A stretch of DNA of 64,000 bases, from contig CACIZB010000001.1 of the NCBI GenBank assembly GCA_902591025.1, positions 62,001 to 126,000 of the forward strand. The letters run 5' to 3'. Below, piece after piece: positions 7,765 to 16,097 of this stretch; the stretch's first letter is position 1, and every line of letters starts with the position of its first letter. The notes below the pieces were generated by a model. The model did not search any database. It was not told where the DNA came from and saw nothing but the letters and a program-made list of their open reading frames with translations. Source of the stretch: an uncultured Pelagibacteraceae bacterium (GTDB lineage Bacteria; Pseudomonadota; Alphaproteobacteria; Pelagibacterales; Pelagibacteraceae). Made by a program: the position numbers and the translations under genes.

Positions 7765-8925
7765 TTATTCCTTTTCCTTAACTTTTATTAGTTTTTTGAG
7801 ATTGAATTTTTTCTTTTTTTTAGTTTCCGGCTCTTTATTTTTTGTTTTAATTTCTTTTTCATTTGGCACTAAAGCAAACCCATCATTTTTTTTCTTCTTT
7901 ATTTCCTCAACAGTTTTTTCGATTTGTAAATATCTTTCAGCAGTAGCTGGGTGTGTACTACTTATTGCGATCTGTTTTGGATTTTCTGAACCTATTCTTT
8001 CCCAAAAATTTTTAACTTGGGAAATATCATAACCTGCTCTGTAGGCATAATATACACCACCATAGTCCGCGTCTTTTTCAAATTCAACCGAATATGCTTG
8101 TGAACCAATTTTGGACCACATTTCTGTATTTTGTGCATCTCCACCTGCGGTACCTCCACTATAGTAAATTGTCATAAGATCTAAAATAAAACCAATGGAT
8201 CCCATTATTAAAGTATTTTTTTTCTTAGCATCTAAGTGTCCCCTATCATTATGAGCCAACTCATGAGCAATTACCATTGCGATTTCATTATCATCTCTTG
8301 CATAATCGACCATGCCTTGAGTCATTATAATTGATTTACCATCTGCATAAGCATTAACAATTTTATCTTGAGTGAAAATTATTGGGTAATTACAAATTTT
8401 TTTTTGATTTATATCAAATGATAAAGTCTCACCTTTCCTATCAACCTTAATCTTTTTGACTGGTTTCTCTTCTATATCTTTAAAATACTTTGAAATTTTT
8501 TTTAAAGCATTTTTTCCCTCAGGAAAAGTGTAGCCATCTACTTCTAAAATTACGTCACCTAAAAAAAGTCCTGCTTTATCAGCTGGAGAGTCTTTTACAA
8601 TATCAATTATTGATACTCTTGATCCAAGATTAATTTTTGATGGAAAAAATTTTGCAATCTTCAACCCCATTACATTTTCGTTCGCAAAGGTTAAACCTGA
8701 GTTAAAATCTGTTTTATTACATATATCAGCATTAGAGCTATTAACTTTATAACCAATGCTTTTAACCAATGACATTTGTTCAATATATTTTGCATAAGAA
8801 ACTCTTTTTTGTCTCTCCGCCTCCTTGTCAATTTCTGCCTGATTGATTGAAGGTAACTTACCTTTAGGGCTTTCAAGACAACCTGAAACTAAAAGAATAA
8901 TTATCAAGCAAAAAATCTTTTTCAT
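7765..8925 (-). CDS. M48-family metalloprotease lipoprotein with PDZ domain
   Basis: A probable periplasmic zinc protease of 386 residues. The N-terminus is a lipoprotein signal with lipobox LVSGC (Cys16). A PDZ-like segment follows at about 85-175, including VSIIDIVKDSPADKAGL. The metal site HELAH is at 221-225, with the downstream EFEKDAD segment (about 281-287) supplying the third ligand. The basic, lysine-rich tail after residue 350 is low in complexity. Related envelope proteases such as BepA and LoiP act on outer-membrane proteins; that role here is inferred. It starts 3 nt after the nadK stop, so the two are probably one transcription unit. Its 3' end abuts the tRNA-Thr remnant. Confidence 0.88.
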   Translation of the reverse strand: MKKIFCLIIILLVSGCLESPKGKLPSINQAEIDKEAERQKRVSYAKYIEQMSLVKSIGYKVNSSNADICNKTDFNSGLTFANENVMGLKIAKFFPSKINLGSRVSIIDIVKDSPADKAGLFLGDVILEVDGYTFPEGKNALKKISKYFKDIEEKPVKKIKVDRKGETLSFDINQKKICNYPIIFTQDKIVNAYADGKSIIMTQGMVDYARDDNEIAMVIAHELAHNDRGHLDAKKKNTLIMGSIGFILDLMTIYYSGGTAGGDAQNTEMWSKIGSQAYSVEFEKDADYGGVYYAYRAGYDISQVKNFWERIGSENPKQIAISSTHPATAERYLQIEKTVEEIKKKKNDGFALVPNEKEIKTKNKEPETKKKKKFNLKKLIKVKEKE

Positions 8926-8928
8926 AAC

Positions 8929-9699
8929 TTAAGATGTTTCTCTTCTTAATTGTTCAATTTTAATTTTCTTTTGAAGACTCCTATTTTTGTCATACAAAAG
9001 ATTAAATTTAATTTTTTGATTTGTCTTTATAAAAATATTTTTTGCATTTCTTACCTCAATATTGTCGGCAACAGCACTAATTGGTCTTTTTTTTGGATTT
9101 AAATTTCTTATTAGTATTTTCGATCTATCACTAACGATCTTTCCTCTCCATCTTCTTGGTCTAAAAGGACTAATTGGTGAAATTGATAATTTTTTTGAAT
9201 TCAAACTTAAAATTGGTCCATGAACAGATAAGTTATAAGCAGTGCTCCCTGCAGGAGTAGATACAAGCACACCGTCTGAAACTAACTCTTTAATAATTTG
9301 TTTTGAACCATGGCTTATTGATAGTGAGGCAGCTTGTCTACTTTGTCTCAAAATTGATACTTCATTTATAGCTAAATGTTTATTTGTAATATTTTTATTG
9401 TTTCTCACAGTCATTTCTAGAGGTGAAATTGAAACTTTTTTTGATTTAGTAAAATTTTTAATAAAATTTTTGGATGAAAATTTATTCATTAGAAAACCAT
9501 AATTACCTGAATTAACACCATAAAATAATCTTTTAGATTTTTTATTTCTTTTTAATGTTTGAAGCATAAAGCCGTCACCACCAATAACTATAATTCTATT
9601 AGACTTTTTAAGTTTTATTTTTTTTAAAATATTTAATAAAGTTTTTTTAATTCTTAATGATCTTAAATTTTTATCAGAAATAATTTGAATATTTTTCAT
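8929..9699 (-). CDS. nadK: NAD kinase
   Basis: Phosphorylates NAD to NADP. The 256-residue protein has the GGDG signature (VIGGDGFML, near residue 40), the NSGNYGFLMN segment, and the nucleotide-binding SDGVLVSTPAGSTAYN stretch. I place the start at 9699 (MKNIQIISDKN). The reading frame is open 14 codons further, but that extension lies in the tRNA-Leu remnant and cannot be coding. The gene follows that remnant by only 5 bp, so before the insertion nadK lay directly downstream of tRNA-Leu. Confidence 0.92.
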   Translation of the reverse strand: MKNIQIISDKNLRSLRIKKTLLNILKKIKLKKSNRIIVIGGDGFMLQTLKRNKKSKRLFYGVNSGNYGFLMNKFSSKNFIKNFTKSKKVSISPLEMTVRNNKNITNKHLAINEVSILRQSRQAASLSISHGSKQIIKELVSDGVLVSTPAGSTAYNLSVHGPILSLNSKKLSISPISPFRPRRWRGKIVSDRSKILIRNLNPKKRPISAVADNIEVRNAKNIFIKTNQKIKFNLLYDKNRSLQKKIKIEQLRRETS

Positions 9700-9704
9700 T
9701 TCAG

Positions 9705-9760
9705 TGGTGCCCTCGGCCAGACTCGAACTGGCACTCCGCAAGCGGCAAGGATTTTAAGTC
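9705..9760 (-). repeat. Displaced tRNA-Leu 3' half (attachment-site copy)
   Basis: Fifty-six bases identical to 10392-10447, covering tRNA-Leu from the anticodon loop to CCA. Beyond 9760 the match stops. It has no 5' half attached, so it is not a working tRNA. Confidence 0.9.
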
Positions 9761-9817
9761 TACTTCCAAAGTCATTATGCCAATCATATCAAGCCGTTTA
9801 ATTTTCTGTTTTTTTTC

Positions 9818-9846
9818 AATGCACACTAATGCACAATTAATGCACA
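9818..9846 (-). repeat. Three direct repeats TGTGCATT, possible integrase arm sites
   Basis: AATGCACA on the plus strand occurs at 9818-9825, 9828-9835 and 9839-9846, spaced 10 and 11 bp, one helical turn apart. They lie 58-86 bp inside the tRNA-Leu remnant. Direct repeats at this distance from a core resemble arm-type sites of tyrosine integrases. No protein is seen to bind them here. Confidence 0.55.
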
Positions 9847-9895
9847 TTCTTTTTAAAAATTTAAAGGATTTTTTAACATATTTGTAGGTAGACTG

Positions 9896-9918
9896 TAAGT
9901 CCTTGACGTCTACCAATT
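9896..9918 (-). pseudogene. Decayed tRNA-Leu 5'-half relic
   Basis: Aligned without gaps to tRNA-Leu positions 10442-10464, 20 of 23 bases match, including TAAGTCCTT (anticodon arm) and GTCTACCAATT (D-arm). The acceptor stem is not recognisable. It has the same orientation as the 3'-half copy at 9705-9760, from which it is separated by 135 bp. Both share TAAGTC at the break, as expected if one tRNA copy was split in its anticodon loop. The alternative is coincidence helped by the inverted repeat GGTAGAC/GTCTACC at 9887-9914. Confidence 0.5.
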
Positions 9919-9941
9919 CAAAACTATTTATCATTTAGCTA

Positions 9942-10388
9942 TTAAAATTTTTTCTTTTTAAAGATTTCACACTTTCCATTAAAGGTCATCATAAATTCAT
10001 AAGGATTTTTATTATTAATATTGATTACTTCAGCTTCAAATTTTCCACTAAATCTATTTATATAAAAAGTCTCAGAAAACATTCTTGGTTTGGTTCCAAT
10101 TACTTTACCAGCATTATCCAACTTCCAAACTTTATCATTAATAATTTTTATATTTTCGTTAAAATCAAATACTTTTTCACTACAAGTAGGTGATGAGCCA
10201 ATACACCATAGATGACTACCATCATCATTATCTTTTTTAAAAAAAGACCATGGAAATTTTTTATCAGGCTTTTGTAATTCTCCATTTGGAAAATTCATTG
10301 TCACTGGAGTGCAGATTAACCTCTCAAGTTCTTTAGCATTTGCTGCTAAAGTGAAAACAAGAAATATTGCCAAAATAGTTTTAAACAC
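9942..10388 (-). CDS. Small secreted protein of unknown function
   Basis: I do not recognise a family. With a GTG start at 10388 the product is 148 residues. A clear Sec signal peptide (FKTILAIFLVFTLAANA, cleavage after ANA) is followed by a mature domain of about 130 residues with four cysteines (in ICTP, LWCIG, PTCSE and GKCEIF). This suggests a disulfide-bonded periplasmic protein. A longer frame to 10421 runs into the tRNA-Leu gene and is rejected. It is the only gene between intact tRNA-Leu and the displaced tRNA end, so it is probably cargo of that insertion. It is likely transcribed from or near the tRNA. Confidence 0.65.
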   Translation of the reverse strand: MFKTILAIFLVFTLAANAKELERLICTPVTMNFPNGELQKPDKKFPWSFFKKDNDDGSHLWCIGSSPTCSEKVFDFNENIKIINDKVWKLDNAGKVIGTKPRMFSETFYINRFSGKFEAEVININNKNPYEFMMTFNGKCEIFKKKKF

Positions 10389-10391
10389 TAA

Positions 10392-10477
10392 TGGTGCCCT
10401 CGGCCAGACTCGAACTGGCACTCCGCAAGCGGCAAGGATTTTAAGTCCTTTGTGTCTACCAATTTCACCACGAGGGC
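10392..10477 (-). tRNA. tRNA-Leu (anticodon UAA), used as an integration site
   Basis: An 86-nt class II tRNA. Acceptor GCCCTCG pairs with CGAGGGC, the D-arm contains GGTAGAC, the anticodon stem is AAGGA/TCCTT with loop CTTAAAA (anticodon TAA), there is a long variable arm, and CCA is encoded. Its 3' 56 bases are duplicated at 9705-9760. Confidence 0.96.
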
Positions 10478-10617
10478 ATTAATGAATTTCATGAGTGTTT
10501 ATGCCAATATTTATAATTGAACAAGATGAATAAGTAAATTTTTTTTATTTTATCTCCCCAGGTTCTAGTCTAGTTTTAATTTTCCCATATTATCCTATAG
10601 AGTTTTAGTTAAATTTA

Positions 10618-12738
10618 CTAAAATGTATTTACAATTTCTAGGGTTGCACCATATTCAGGTATTTGACTCATCAAGCTATAATTCGAACTCATTTTGATAT
10701 CGAAACCATTTAAATCTCTCTTATAACTCAAAGATGCTTTATCATTATCTAAAGTCATAACATATTCAATATTGTCTGTAGGTATATAACCAAATCCTAA
10801 ATATAAAGTATCGCTATGAGCATTGTCACTTTGATTTCTTTCATAGATAGTCATTATGGAAAAACCATCATTGGTTAATAAATCAAATCCAATGTTTGCT
10901 CTTAAATTTTTAGAATCTTGATCAATTGATTTTGTATATTCTGTAGTTTCCGATAGGTAACGATATGTTGCATCTGAAGACGGACTAAAATCTACTCCAA
11001 GTTCTAATCCACCATTTGGTTTAAACGTGAAAGAATTATAATCTAAAATATCACTTATGGTAAAACCAGCAGATATCATTCCAGTTTCAATTGTTTGAGT
11101 TTTGTAAACTAAGGCTGCAGGACCTTTTTCTCTATATTTTGATAATTCTGTATAGCTTAAATCAATTCTTAAATTAGGGGTAATATTAAAATCTTCTTTT
11201 TTTAAAGTTGTTAAGTAGTTAAGTGAACCAAATATTTGTGCACCATCTCTTTCTCCTGTTCTAGTACTACCTCCCCCTTTCCTAGCATGATCAGTCTTTA
11301 AAGTGCTCACTCCAATGATACCTTCAGTAAATTTTTCATCATCATGAGGAAAAGTTCCATAAACAGATAAACTAAAAGACTCTGTATCTAAATTAGTCCC
11401 AGATGTACCGACATCAACATCATCATTACCAAATCTAAGAGCATAACCATATAATCTATTTTTGCTTATCTTTTTATCCATGCCAAGTGTAATACCTTTG
11501 GTATTAATTTTTTTAGATGATGAAGTAGATGTATCTCCAATTCTACCAATACTTACACTACCCTCACTCCAAAATGACCAATCATCTGATAATTTGTCTA
11601 GAACTTCATTTGTTTTATTTGATATAGGAATAATGTTAGAAAGTGATGCCACCATTGAATTTGAAAAATTTAATTTAATATTTTGGTTACTTAATTGATC
11701 ATTATTTCTATGTCTTCTTAACCAATACATACGGTTAAGAACTGGAGTGGTGGCGTGGATGGCAATTTGTTTAGCGGTTGCTGTTTGAGACTCGATTGAG
11801 CTTAAAATATCTTTACCCCCATCAGAAGTAGTTATTGGATCATCACAAGCACCATCAATTACGCTCCAATTACAACTTAGGTTAAATTCATGAACTTTTT
11901 CATTACTATCATCAATGATAAACATTTTACTTCCATCGTTGCTAAAAGCCATTTCTCTTGAATCTGATGAAACAAGAGAACTTACATTCAAGGTACCTTC
12001 AAGGGATAAAGTAGAGACATCATAAGGTGTAGTTAATTTAAATTGAAAAATTTGAGAAATGTCATCGTCATCTCCAGTTTCGCTTATAATGGTATACATT
12101 TTAGTACCATCGTAATTAAAAGTAACTCCATCTATGTAATCGAGAGTAGAACTTAGGTCCTCAGTATTAAGATGAGTAACTCCTGAACTAAAATCAAATG
12201 GTGTAGCTAGTGAATATTCATGAATACGATGTTGGGACATATTTCCTGCACCAGCAACAATCATTCTGGTACCATTATTATTAAATGCAACTGAATTTGC
12301 TCTTTGTTCTTGACCATCCAATTCGAATGCTTCATTAAATGTAGCAGTTGAAATATCAAATGCAGTACTTAGTGACCAATAATCTATTGTATTTTCACCA
12401 GCATGGTTAGAAATAAACATTTTTGTTCCATCGTTATTGAACACTACTTGTGATGGTACAAATTTATTAACACCTCCAGATCTATGCACTACTTTAGTAT
12501 TGTTTACTGTTGCCGTTGAAATGTCATATGCAGTAGTTAATATATATTCGACAACTGCATCCGATGATTTATCACTCTCTACAGTATACATTTTTGTACC
12601 ATCATTATTAAATGTAAGTCCCAGATAAAAGCCTGTATCGATTGATTTACTTTGCACAAAGGTTGGCTCCGCTATAGCTTTGGAAAAAAATAAAGCTAAA
12701 AAAAATACAATGTAATGAATTTTATAAATATTTTTCAC
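10618..12738 (-). CDS. Predicted autotransporter: beta-propeller-like passenger plus outer-membrane barrel
   Basis: A 706-residue predicted surface protein. It begins with a signal peptide (IYKIHYIVFFLALFFSKAIA). Residues about 25-290 contain at least five repeats built around FNNDGTKMY or similar (TFNNDGTKMY, VFNNDGTKMF, AFNNNGTRMI, TFNYDGTKMY, AFSNDGSKMF), typical of propeller blades. A linker (about 290-390) leads to a C-terminal domain of alternating polar and hydrophobic strands ending in phenylalanine (EIVNTF), as in autotransporter barrels. The passenger would be displayed outside the cell. Its ligand is unknown. It follows the glycan fusion gene by 5 nt in the same direction, so co-transcription is possible. 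Confidence 0.75.
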   Translation of the reverse strand: MKNIYKIHYIVFFLALFFSKAIAEPTFVQSKSIDTGFYLGLTFNNDGTKMYTVESDKSSDAVVEYILTTAYDISTATVNNTKVVHRSGGVNKFVPSQVVFNNDGTKMFISNHAGENTIDYWSLSTAFDISTATFNEAFELDGQEQRANSVAFNNNGTRMIVAGAGNMSQHRIHEYSLATPFDFSSGVTHLNTEDLSSTLDYIDGVTFNYDGTKMYTIISETGDDDDISQIFQFKLTTPYDVSTLSLEGTLNVSSLVSSDSREMAFSNDGSKMFIIDDSNEKVHEFNLSCNWSVIDGACDDPITTSDGGKDILSSIESQTATAKQIAIHATTPVLNRMYWLRRHRNNDQLSNQNIKLNFSNSMVASLSNIIPISNKTNEVLDKLSDDWSFWSEGSVSIGRIGDTSTSSSKKINTKGITLGMDKKISKNRLYGYALRFGNDDVDVGTSGTNLDTESFSLSVYGTFPHDDEKFTEGIIGVSTLKTDHARKGGGSTRTGERDGAQIFGSLNYLTTLKKEDFNITPNLRIDLSYTELSKYREKGPAALVYKTQTIETGMISAGFTISDILDYNSFTFKPNGGLELGVDFSPSSDATYRYLSETTEYTKSIDQDSKNLRANIGFDLLTNDGFSIMTIYERNQSDNAHSDTLYLGFGYIPTDNIEYVMTLDNDKASLSYKRDLNGFDIKMSSNYSLMSQIPEYGATLEIVNTF

Positions 12739-12743
12739 AACAA

Positions 12744-15299
12744 TTAATCATTTGAATTATTTTCTAATGATTTAATATTGATAAATTTATCAGATAACGA
12801 ATTATTATTTTTTTTTATTTCTTCAAAAAAATTCCATGCCAAGACTAATATTGCTGTGTTTTTATCTTTTATTTTTGTTTTTGAATAAATTGGAATATTT
12901 ACTCCAGGTATAAATTTTTTATGTTTAAGCTTATTATCTTCAACTATAAAGTCTATCTCATTTGATATTCCAAAAAAATTAAGAGAGGTAGTGGCTTTAG
13001 CTGGAGCACCATATCCTACTATTGATTTTTCATTCTTCTTAATTTCTCTAATATTTTTTAAAACATTTTGTCTTATCTCATATACTTTTTCACCAAAAGA
13101 TTTGTAGGTTTCAAATCGTTTAATTCCAAAATTTTCCTCTTCTAGTAAAAATTTATTTATACTTTTGTCTATTTTTATTTTTGGGTTTTTTGAAATATAA
13201 ACTCTTAATGAGCCACCATGAGTGTTAATTTTTTCAGCTTTATATATCTTTAAGGGGTATTTCTTAAAAAAGTTAACTAAAGAGGTAAGAGACCAATAAT
13301 TATAATGTTCATGATAAATGTTATCAAAAGTAAGATCTTTTAAAGTATTCATTAAGTATTGAACTTCTATGATTATTGTTCCTTTTTTACTCAAAAGTTT
13401 AATCATGCAAGTTACCATTTCATTTAGATTGTCTGAGTGTGCAAATACGTTTGATGCTAAAATTAAATCAGCATTTTTTTTTAATTTTTTAATATTTTTT
13501 TGAGTTAAAAAACCATTAAAAGTTTTGATCTTATTTTTATTTGCTAGTTTAGCTAAGTTTTTTGCAGGTTCTATTCCTAAAATTTTTTTGAATTTTTTAT
13601 CTAAAAATGGTTTTAAAGCTACTCCATCGTTACTTCCAACATCTATGATATAGGACTTTTTTGAATTTAATTTAAACTCAGTAATATATTTGTTTGCTGC
13701 ATTAACAAAATGATCTCTAAATATTTTTGATGTAGATGAAGTATAAAGATAATTCGAAAACATTTTTTTAGAGTCAACTGCAACAGAGAGCTGACAGTTA
13801 TGACACTTTTCACAGTAATTCATTTCCAAAGGATATAATTCAGTTTTTTGATTTTTTTTATCTAATAAATTATTAGCTAGGGGTTGATATCCTAGAGAAA
13901 GAACTCTTTTTAATTTTGTATTTCCACAAGATCTACAATCAAATTTATAGCAACTCAAAAGTAAATCTCTTTCATTTTCATCAACAAAAGCATGTCTAAT
14001 TGTATGTGTTACACCATAGTTTTCATGCTCTCTTTCACCTCTCACAAGATTTAAAAAAGTTGTATCTTTCGTAAAAACCATCGTGTGAGCTACGTTTGGT
14101 TTTATTATTGAAATCTGTCCTTCATTAACAACTTGTGTAATTTTTGGGGAATTTGGGTTTAGTATATCTTGAAAAATTTCAATTATCTGACCTTTTGTAA
14201 ATAAACACTTTTGTTCTTGTTGAGGGTGATAATGATTTGCCCTTATAGTTCCTTTTTTTGAGTCAATTAACCCAATCATATTTATTGGCTCAGTAAGTTC
14301 ATGATTGCTAATCTTTCCTCTTTCATCAATAAACTCATCAGTGCCATCTTTCACGTGTTCTAGATCTTTAATTAGATCTTGTTTAGACCATTTTGATATC
14401 ATTTCTTTAATACTTTCATCTAGTCCATATAAAAATTTGAAACCTGTCTTTAATAATTTTTCATTTGATAATGAAAAACCTAAATTTGGAACTTCATCAT
14501 TTGTCTCTTTAAGTTTTATATTTGGGTTATATTTTTTACAAATTTCTGCCACATCTTTTACGGTGACAGTATCCTTGGTTAAGTTAAATATTTCTGAAGA
14601 TATATCTTCTTTTTCTTCCATGAATTTGAAACATCTTGCAACATCAATTAACGGAACTAAGCTTTTGATTTGCCTTCCTCCAGCATAAAGTTTTAACAAC
14701 CCATCTTGTGAAGAAATTTTAGAAAAAAGATTCGTCATTATATCCAATCTTGTCGTATCAGTTGAATATCCATAAACTGACCCAAGTCTTAATATTATAA
14801 AATTCTTTCCAGATTCTCTTAATTGTTTCTCATTATATGCTTTCGATTTTCCATAAGCTAAAACTGGCAGAGTAACATCATTTTCTGAAATATTTTTTTT
14901 TACGTCTCGTATGCCCTCATAAACAACATGAGTTGAAGGTAGAATAATTTTACAATCATCTTTTATCGAATTAATTATGTTCTGAGTGCCCTCAATAGCT
15001 ACTTCCTCAATCTTTTTTTCATGTTCAACATTCGCTTCACTCTTTACTCTTGGAACATCAGTTATTCCAGCAAGATGATGAACAATGTCAGCATCAGAGC
15101 AATGCTTATGAATAAGGTCTTTATCCAAAATATCCCCATGAATGAATTCAATGTTCCAATTTCTAAGTTGATTTACTCTTTCTGAAATAAATCGGTTATC
15201 GATAACTATTATTTTATCATTCCAACTATATCCAGAATATATCTTACAGAGTTCAGTTCCAATATAACCAAGACCTCCTGTTATAACTATTTTTTTCAT
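12744..15299 (-). CDS. Three-domain sugar-modifying fusion: epimerase/dehydratase, cupin, C-methyltransferase
   Basis: A single 851-residue frame joins three enzymes normally encoded separately. Residues 1-310 form an NAD(P)-dependent short-chain epimerase/dehydratase with GGLGYIG (8-14) and catalytic Y149xxxK153. Residues about 335-440 form a cupin resembling dTDP-sugar isomerases, with NHYHPQQEQ (355-363) and PNVAHT. Residues about 450-851 match the sugar C-methyltransferase layout: a zinc-binding head (C455/C458 and C496/C499/C502), SAM motif IIDVGSNDG (551-559), and a C-terminal VGYGAPAKA domain. It probably builds a branched or methylated nucleotide sugar for surface glycan. The GT2 gene lies 5 nt upstream. 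The substrate is unknown. Confidence 0.85.
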   Translation of the reverse strand: MKKIVITGGLGYIGTELCKIYSGYSWNDKIIVIDNRFISERVNQLRNWNIEFIHGDILDKDLIHKHCSDADIVHHLAGITDVPRVKSEANVEHEKKIEEVAIEGTQNIINSIKDDCKIILPSTHVVYEGIRDVKKNISENDVTLPVLAYGKSKAYNEKQLRESGKNFIILRLGSVYGYSTDTTRLDIMTNLFSKISSQDGLLKLYAGGRQIKSLVPLIDVARCFKFMEEKEDISSEIFNLTKDTVTVKDVAEICKKYNPNIKLKETNDEVPNLGFSLSNEKLLKTGFKFLYGLDESIKEMISKWSKQDLIKDLEHVKDGTDEFIDERGKISNHELTEPINMIGLIDSKKGTIRANHYHPQQEQKCLFTKGQIIEIFQDILNPNSPKITQVVNEGQISIIKPNVAHTMVFTKDTTFLNLVRGEREHENYGVTHTIRHAFVDENERDLLLSCYKFDCRSCGNTKLKRVLSLGYQPLANNLLDKKNQKTELYPLEMNYCEKCHNCQLSVAVDSKKMFSNYLYTSSTSKIFRDHFVNAANKYITEFKLNSKKSYIIDVGSNDGVALKPFLDKKFKKILGIEPAKNLAKLANKNKIKTFNGFLTQKNIKKLKKNADLILASNVFAHSDNLNEMVTCMIKLLSKKGTIIIEVQYLMNTLKDLTFDNIYHEHYNYWSLTSLVNFFKKYPLKIYKAEKINTHGGSLRVYISKNPKIKIDKSINKFLLEEENFGIKRFETYKSFGEKVYEIRQNVLKNIREIKKNEKSIVGYGAPAKATTSLNFFGISNEIDFIVEDNKLKHKKFIPGVNIPIYSKTKIKDKNTAILVLAWNFFEEIKKNNNSLSDKFINIKSLENNSND

Positions 15300-15304
15300 T
15301 TAAT

Positions 15305-16000
15305 TTAAACTTTTATAAATCTTTCACACACAATTCTAAAGATTACACTAAAGATATGATAAAATTTGATTTTTTTTCCTTCTTCATGAGTTCTGCCATT
15401 GTAAGAAATAGGAACTTCATAAAATTTTCTACCCTTTTTAACTACTTTACAAAGAATTTCAGCATGTTGTTCAAATCCTGAAGTTTTAAGCTCATTGTAG
15501 TCTAACAGTTTATTTTTATAACAGAGATAACAAGAATAAATATCGGTAAATGTTGTATTATAAAGAATATTAAAAATAAAAGTCAAAAAATAATTACCAA
15601 TTTTATTTAATATACTGTGTGATTTAGTGTATTCACTAAAGTTAAATCTAGATCCAATAATAACATCTGCGTCGAATTCTCTACAAACTCTAATAAATTT
15701 TTTAAACTCAATTGGATCATATTCAAGGTCGCCATCTTGAAAGATTATATAATCTCCTTTGGCAATTTTAAGTCCTTCTCTTACCGAATATCCTTTACCT
15801 AAATTTTTATTATTATTTATTAATGTTGAAAATAGATTTTTATTATTTTCTAATAAATTTTTAGTGTCATCTGTTGAGCCATCGTTAATTACAATAAATT
15901 CATATTCTATATTTTCTATTTTGGTTTGATTGAGTCTCTCTAATATTTTTAAAATCGTTTTTTCTTCGTTAAAAACTGGAATTATCACTGAAAATTTCAT
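15305..16000 (-). CDS. GT2-family glycosyltransferase (dolichyl-phosphate mannosyltransferase-like)
   Basis: A 231-residue GT-A glycosyltransferase. It begins FSVIIPVFNEEKTI, followed by NDGSTDD (39-45) and the metal and nucleotide-binding region FQDGDLEYDP (87-95). The architecture is like short family 2 enzymes that load sugars onto polyprenyl phosphate. There is no C-terminal membrane helix. It is the first gene of a minus-strand unit with the fusion gene and the autotransporter. Donor and acceptor cannot be told from the sequence. Confidence 0.85.
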   Translation of the reverse strand: MKFSVIIPVFNEEKTILKILERLNQTKIENIEYEFIVINDGSTDDTKNLLENNKNLFSTLINNNKNLGKGYSVREGLKIAKGDYIIFQDGDLEYDPIEFKKFIRVCREFDADVIIGSRFNFSEYTKSHSILNKIGNYFLTFIFNILYNTTFTDIYSCYLCYKNKLLDYNELKTSGFEQHAEILCKVVKKGRKFYEVPISYNGRTHEEGKKIKFYHIFSVIFRIVCERFIKV

Positions 16001-16097
16001 AAATATAATTTAATAAATAATTTATACTAAATTTACTCTATTAAAAGAAAAAATATAATTGTAATAAAATTGAAAGTTAATTAAAAAAAATTCATTT

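Larger units (their letters stand above)
9705..10447. mobile_element. Mini-insertion at tRNA-Leu carrying one gene
   Basis: Bounded by the 56-bp duplicated tRNA-Leu 3' half (9705-9760 and 10392-10447). Between them lie one secreted-protein gene (9942-10388), a partial copy of the tRNA 5' half at 9896-9918, and three TGTGCATT repeats at 9818-9846. There is no integrase. At about 690 bp it is too small to be an autonomous element. It is either a deletion remnant of a larger integrated element or a very small cargo element. Confidence 0.7.

Noticed and set aside
9700-9741. N-terminal extension of NAD kinase
   Set aside because: These codons lie in or abut the duplicated tRNA-Leu end; MKNIQIISDKN at 9699 is the normal start.
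9701-9934. Open frame of 77 codons on the minus strand, checked as a possible integrase remnant
   Set aside because: It spans the triple repeat, the 5'-half relic and the tRNA-Leu 3' copy, and shows no integrase motif (no R..HxxR..Y pattern).
10389-10421. N-terminal extension of the secreted protein
   Set aside because: It is inside intact tRNA-Leu; the signal peptide begins at the GTG at 10388.
14305-14688. Open frame of 127 codons antisense to the fusion gene
   Set aside because: No recognisable protein features; it is opposite a conserved enzyme domain.
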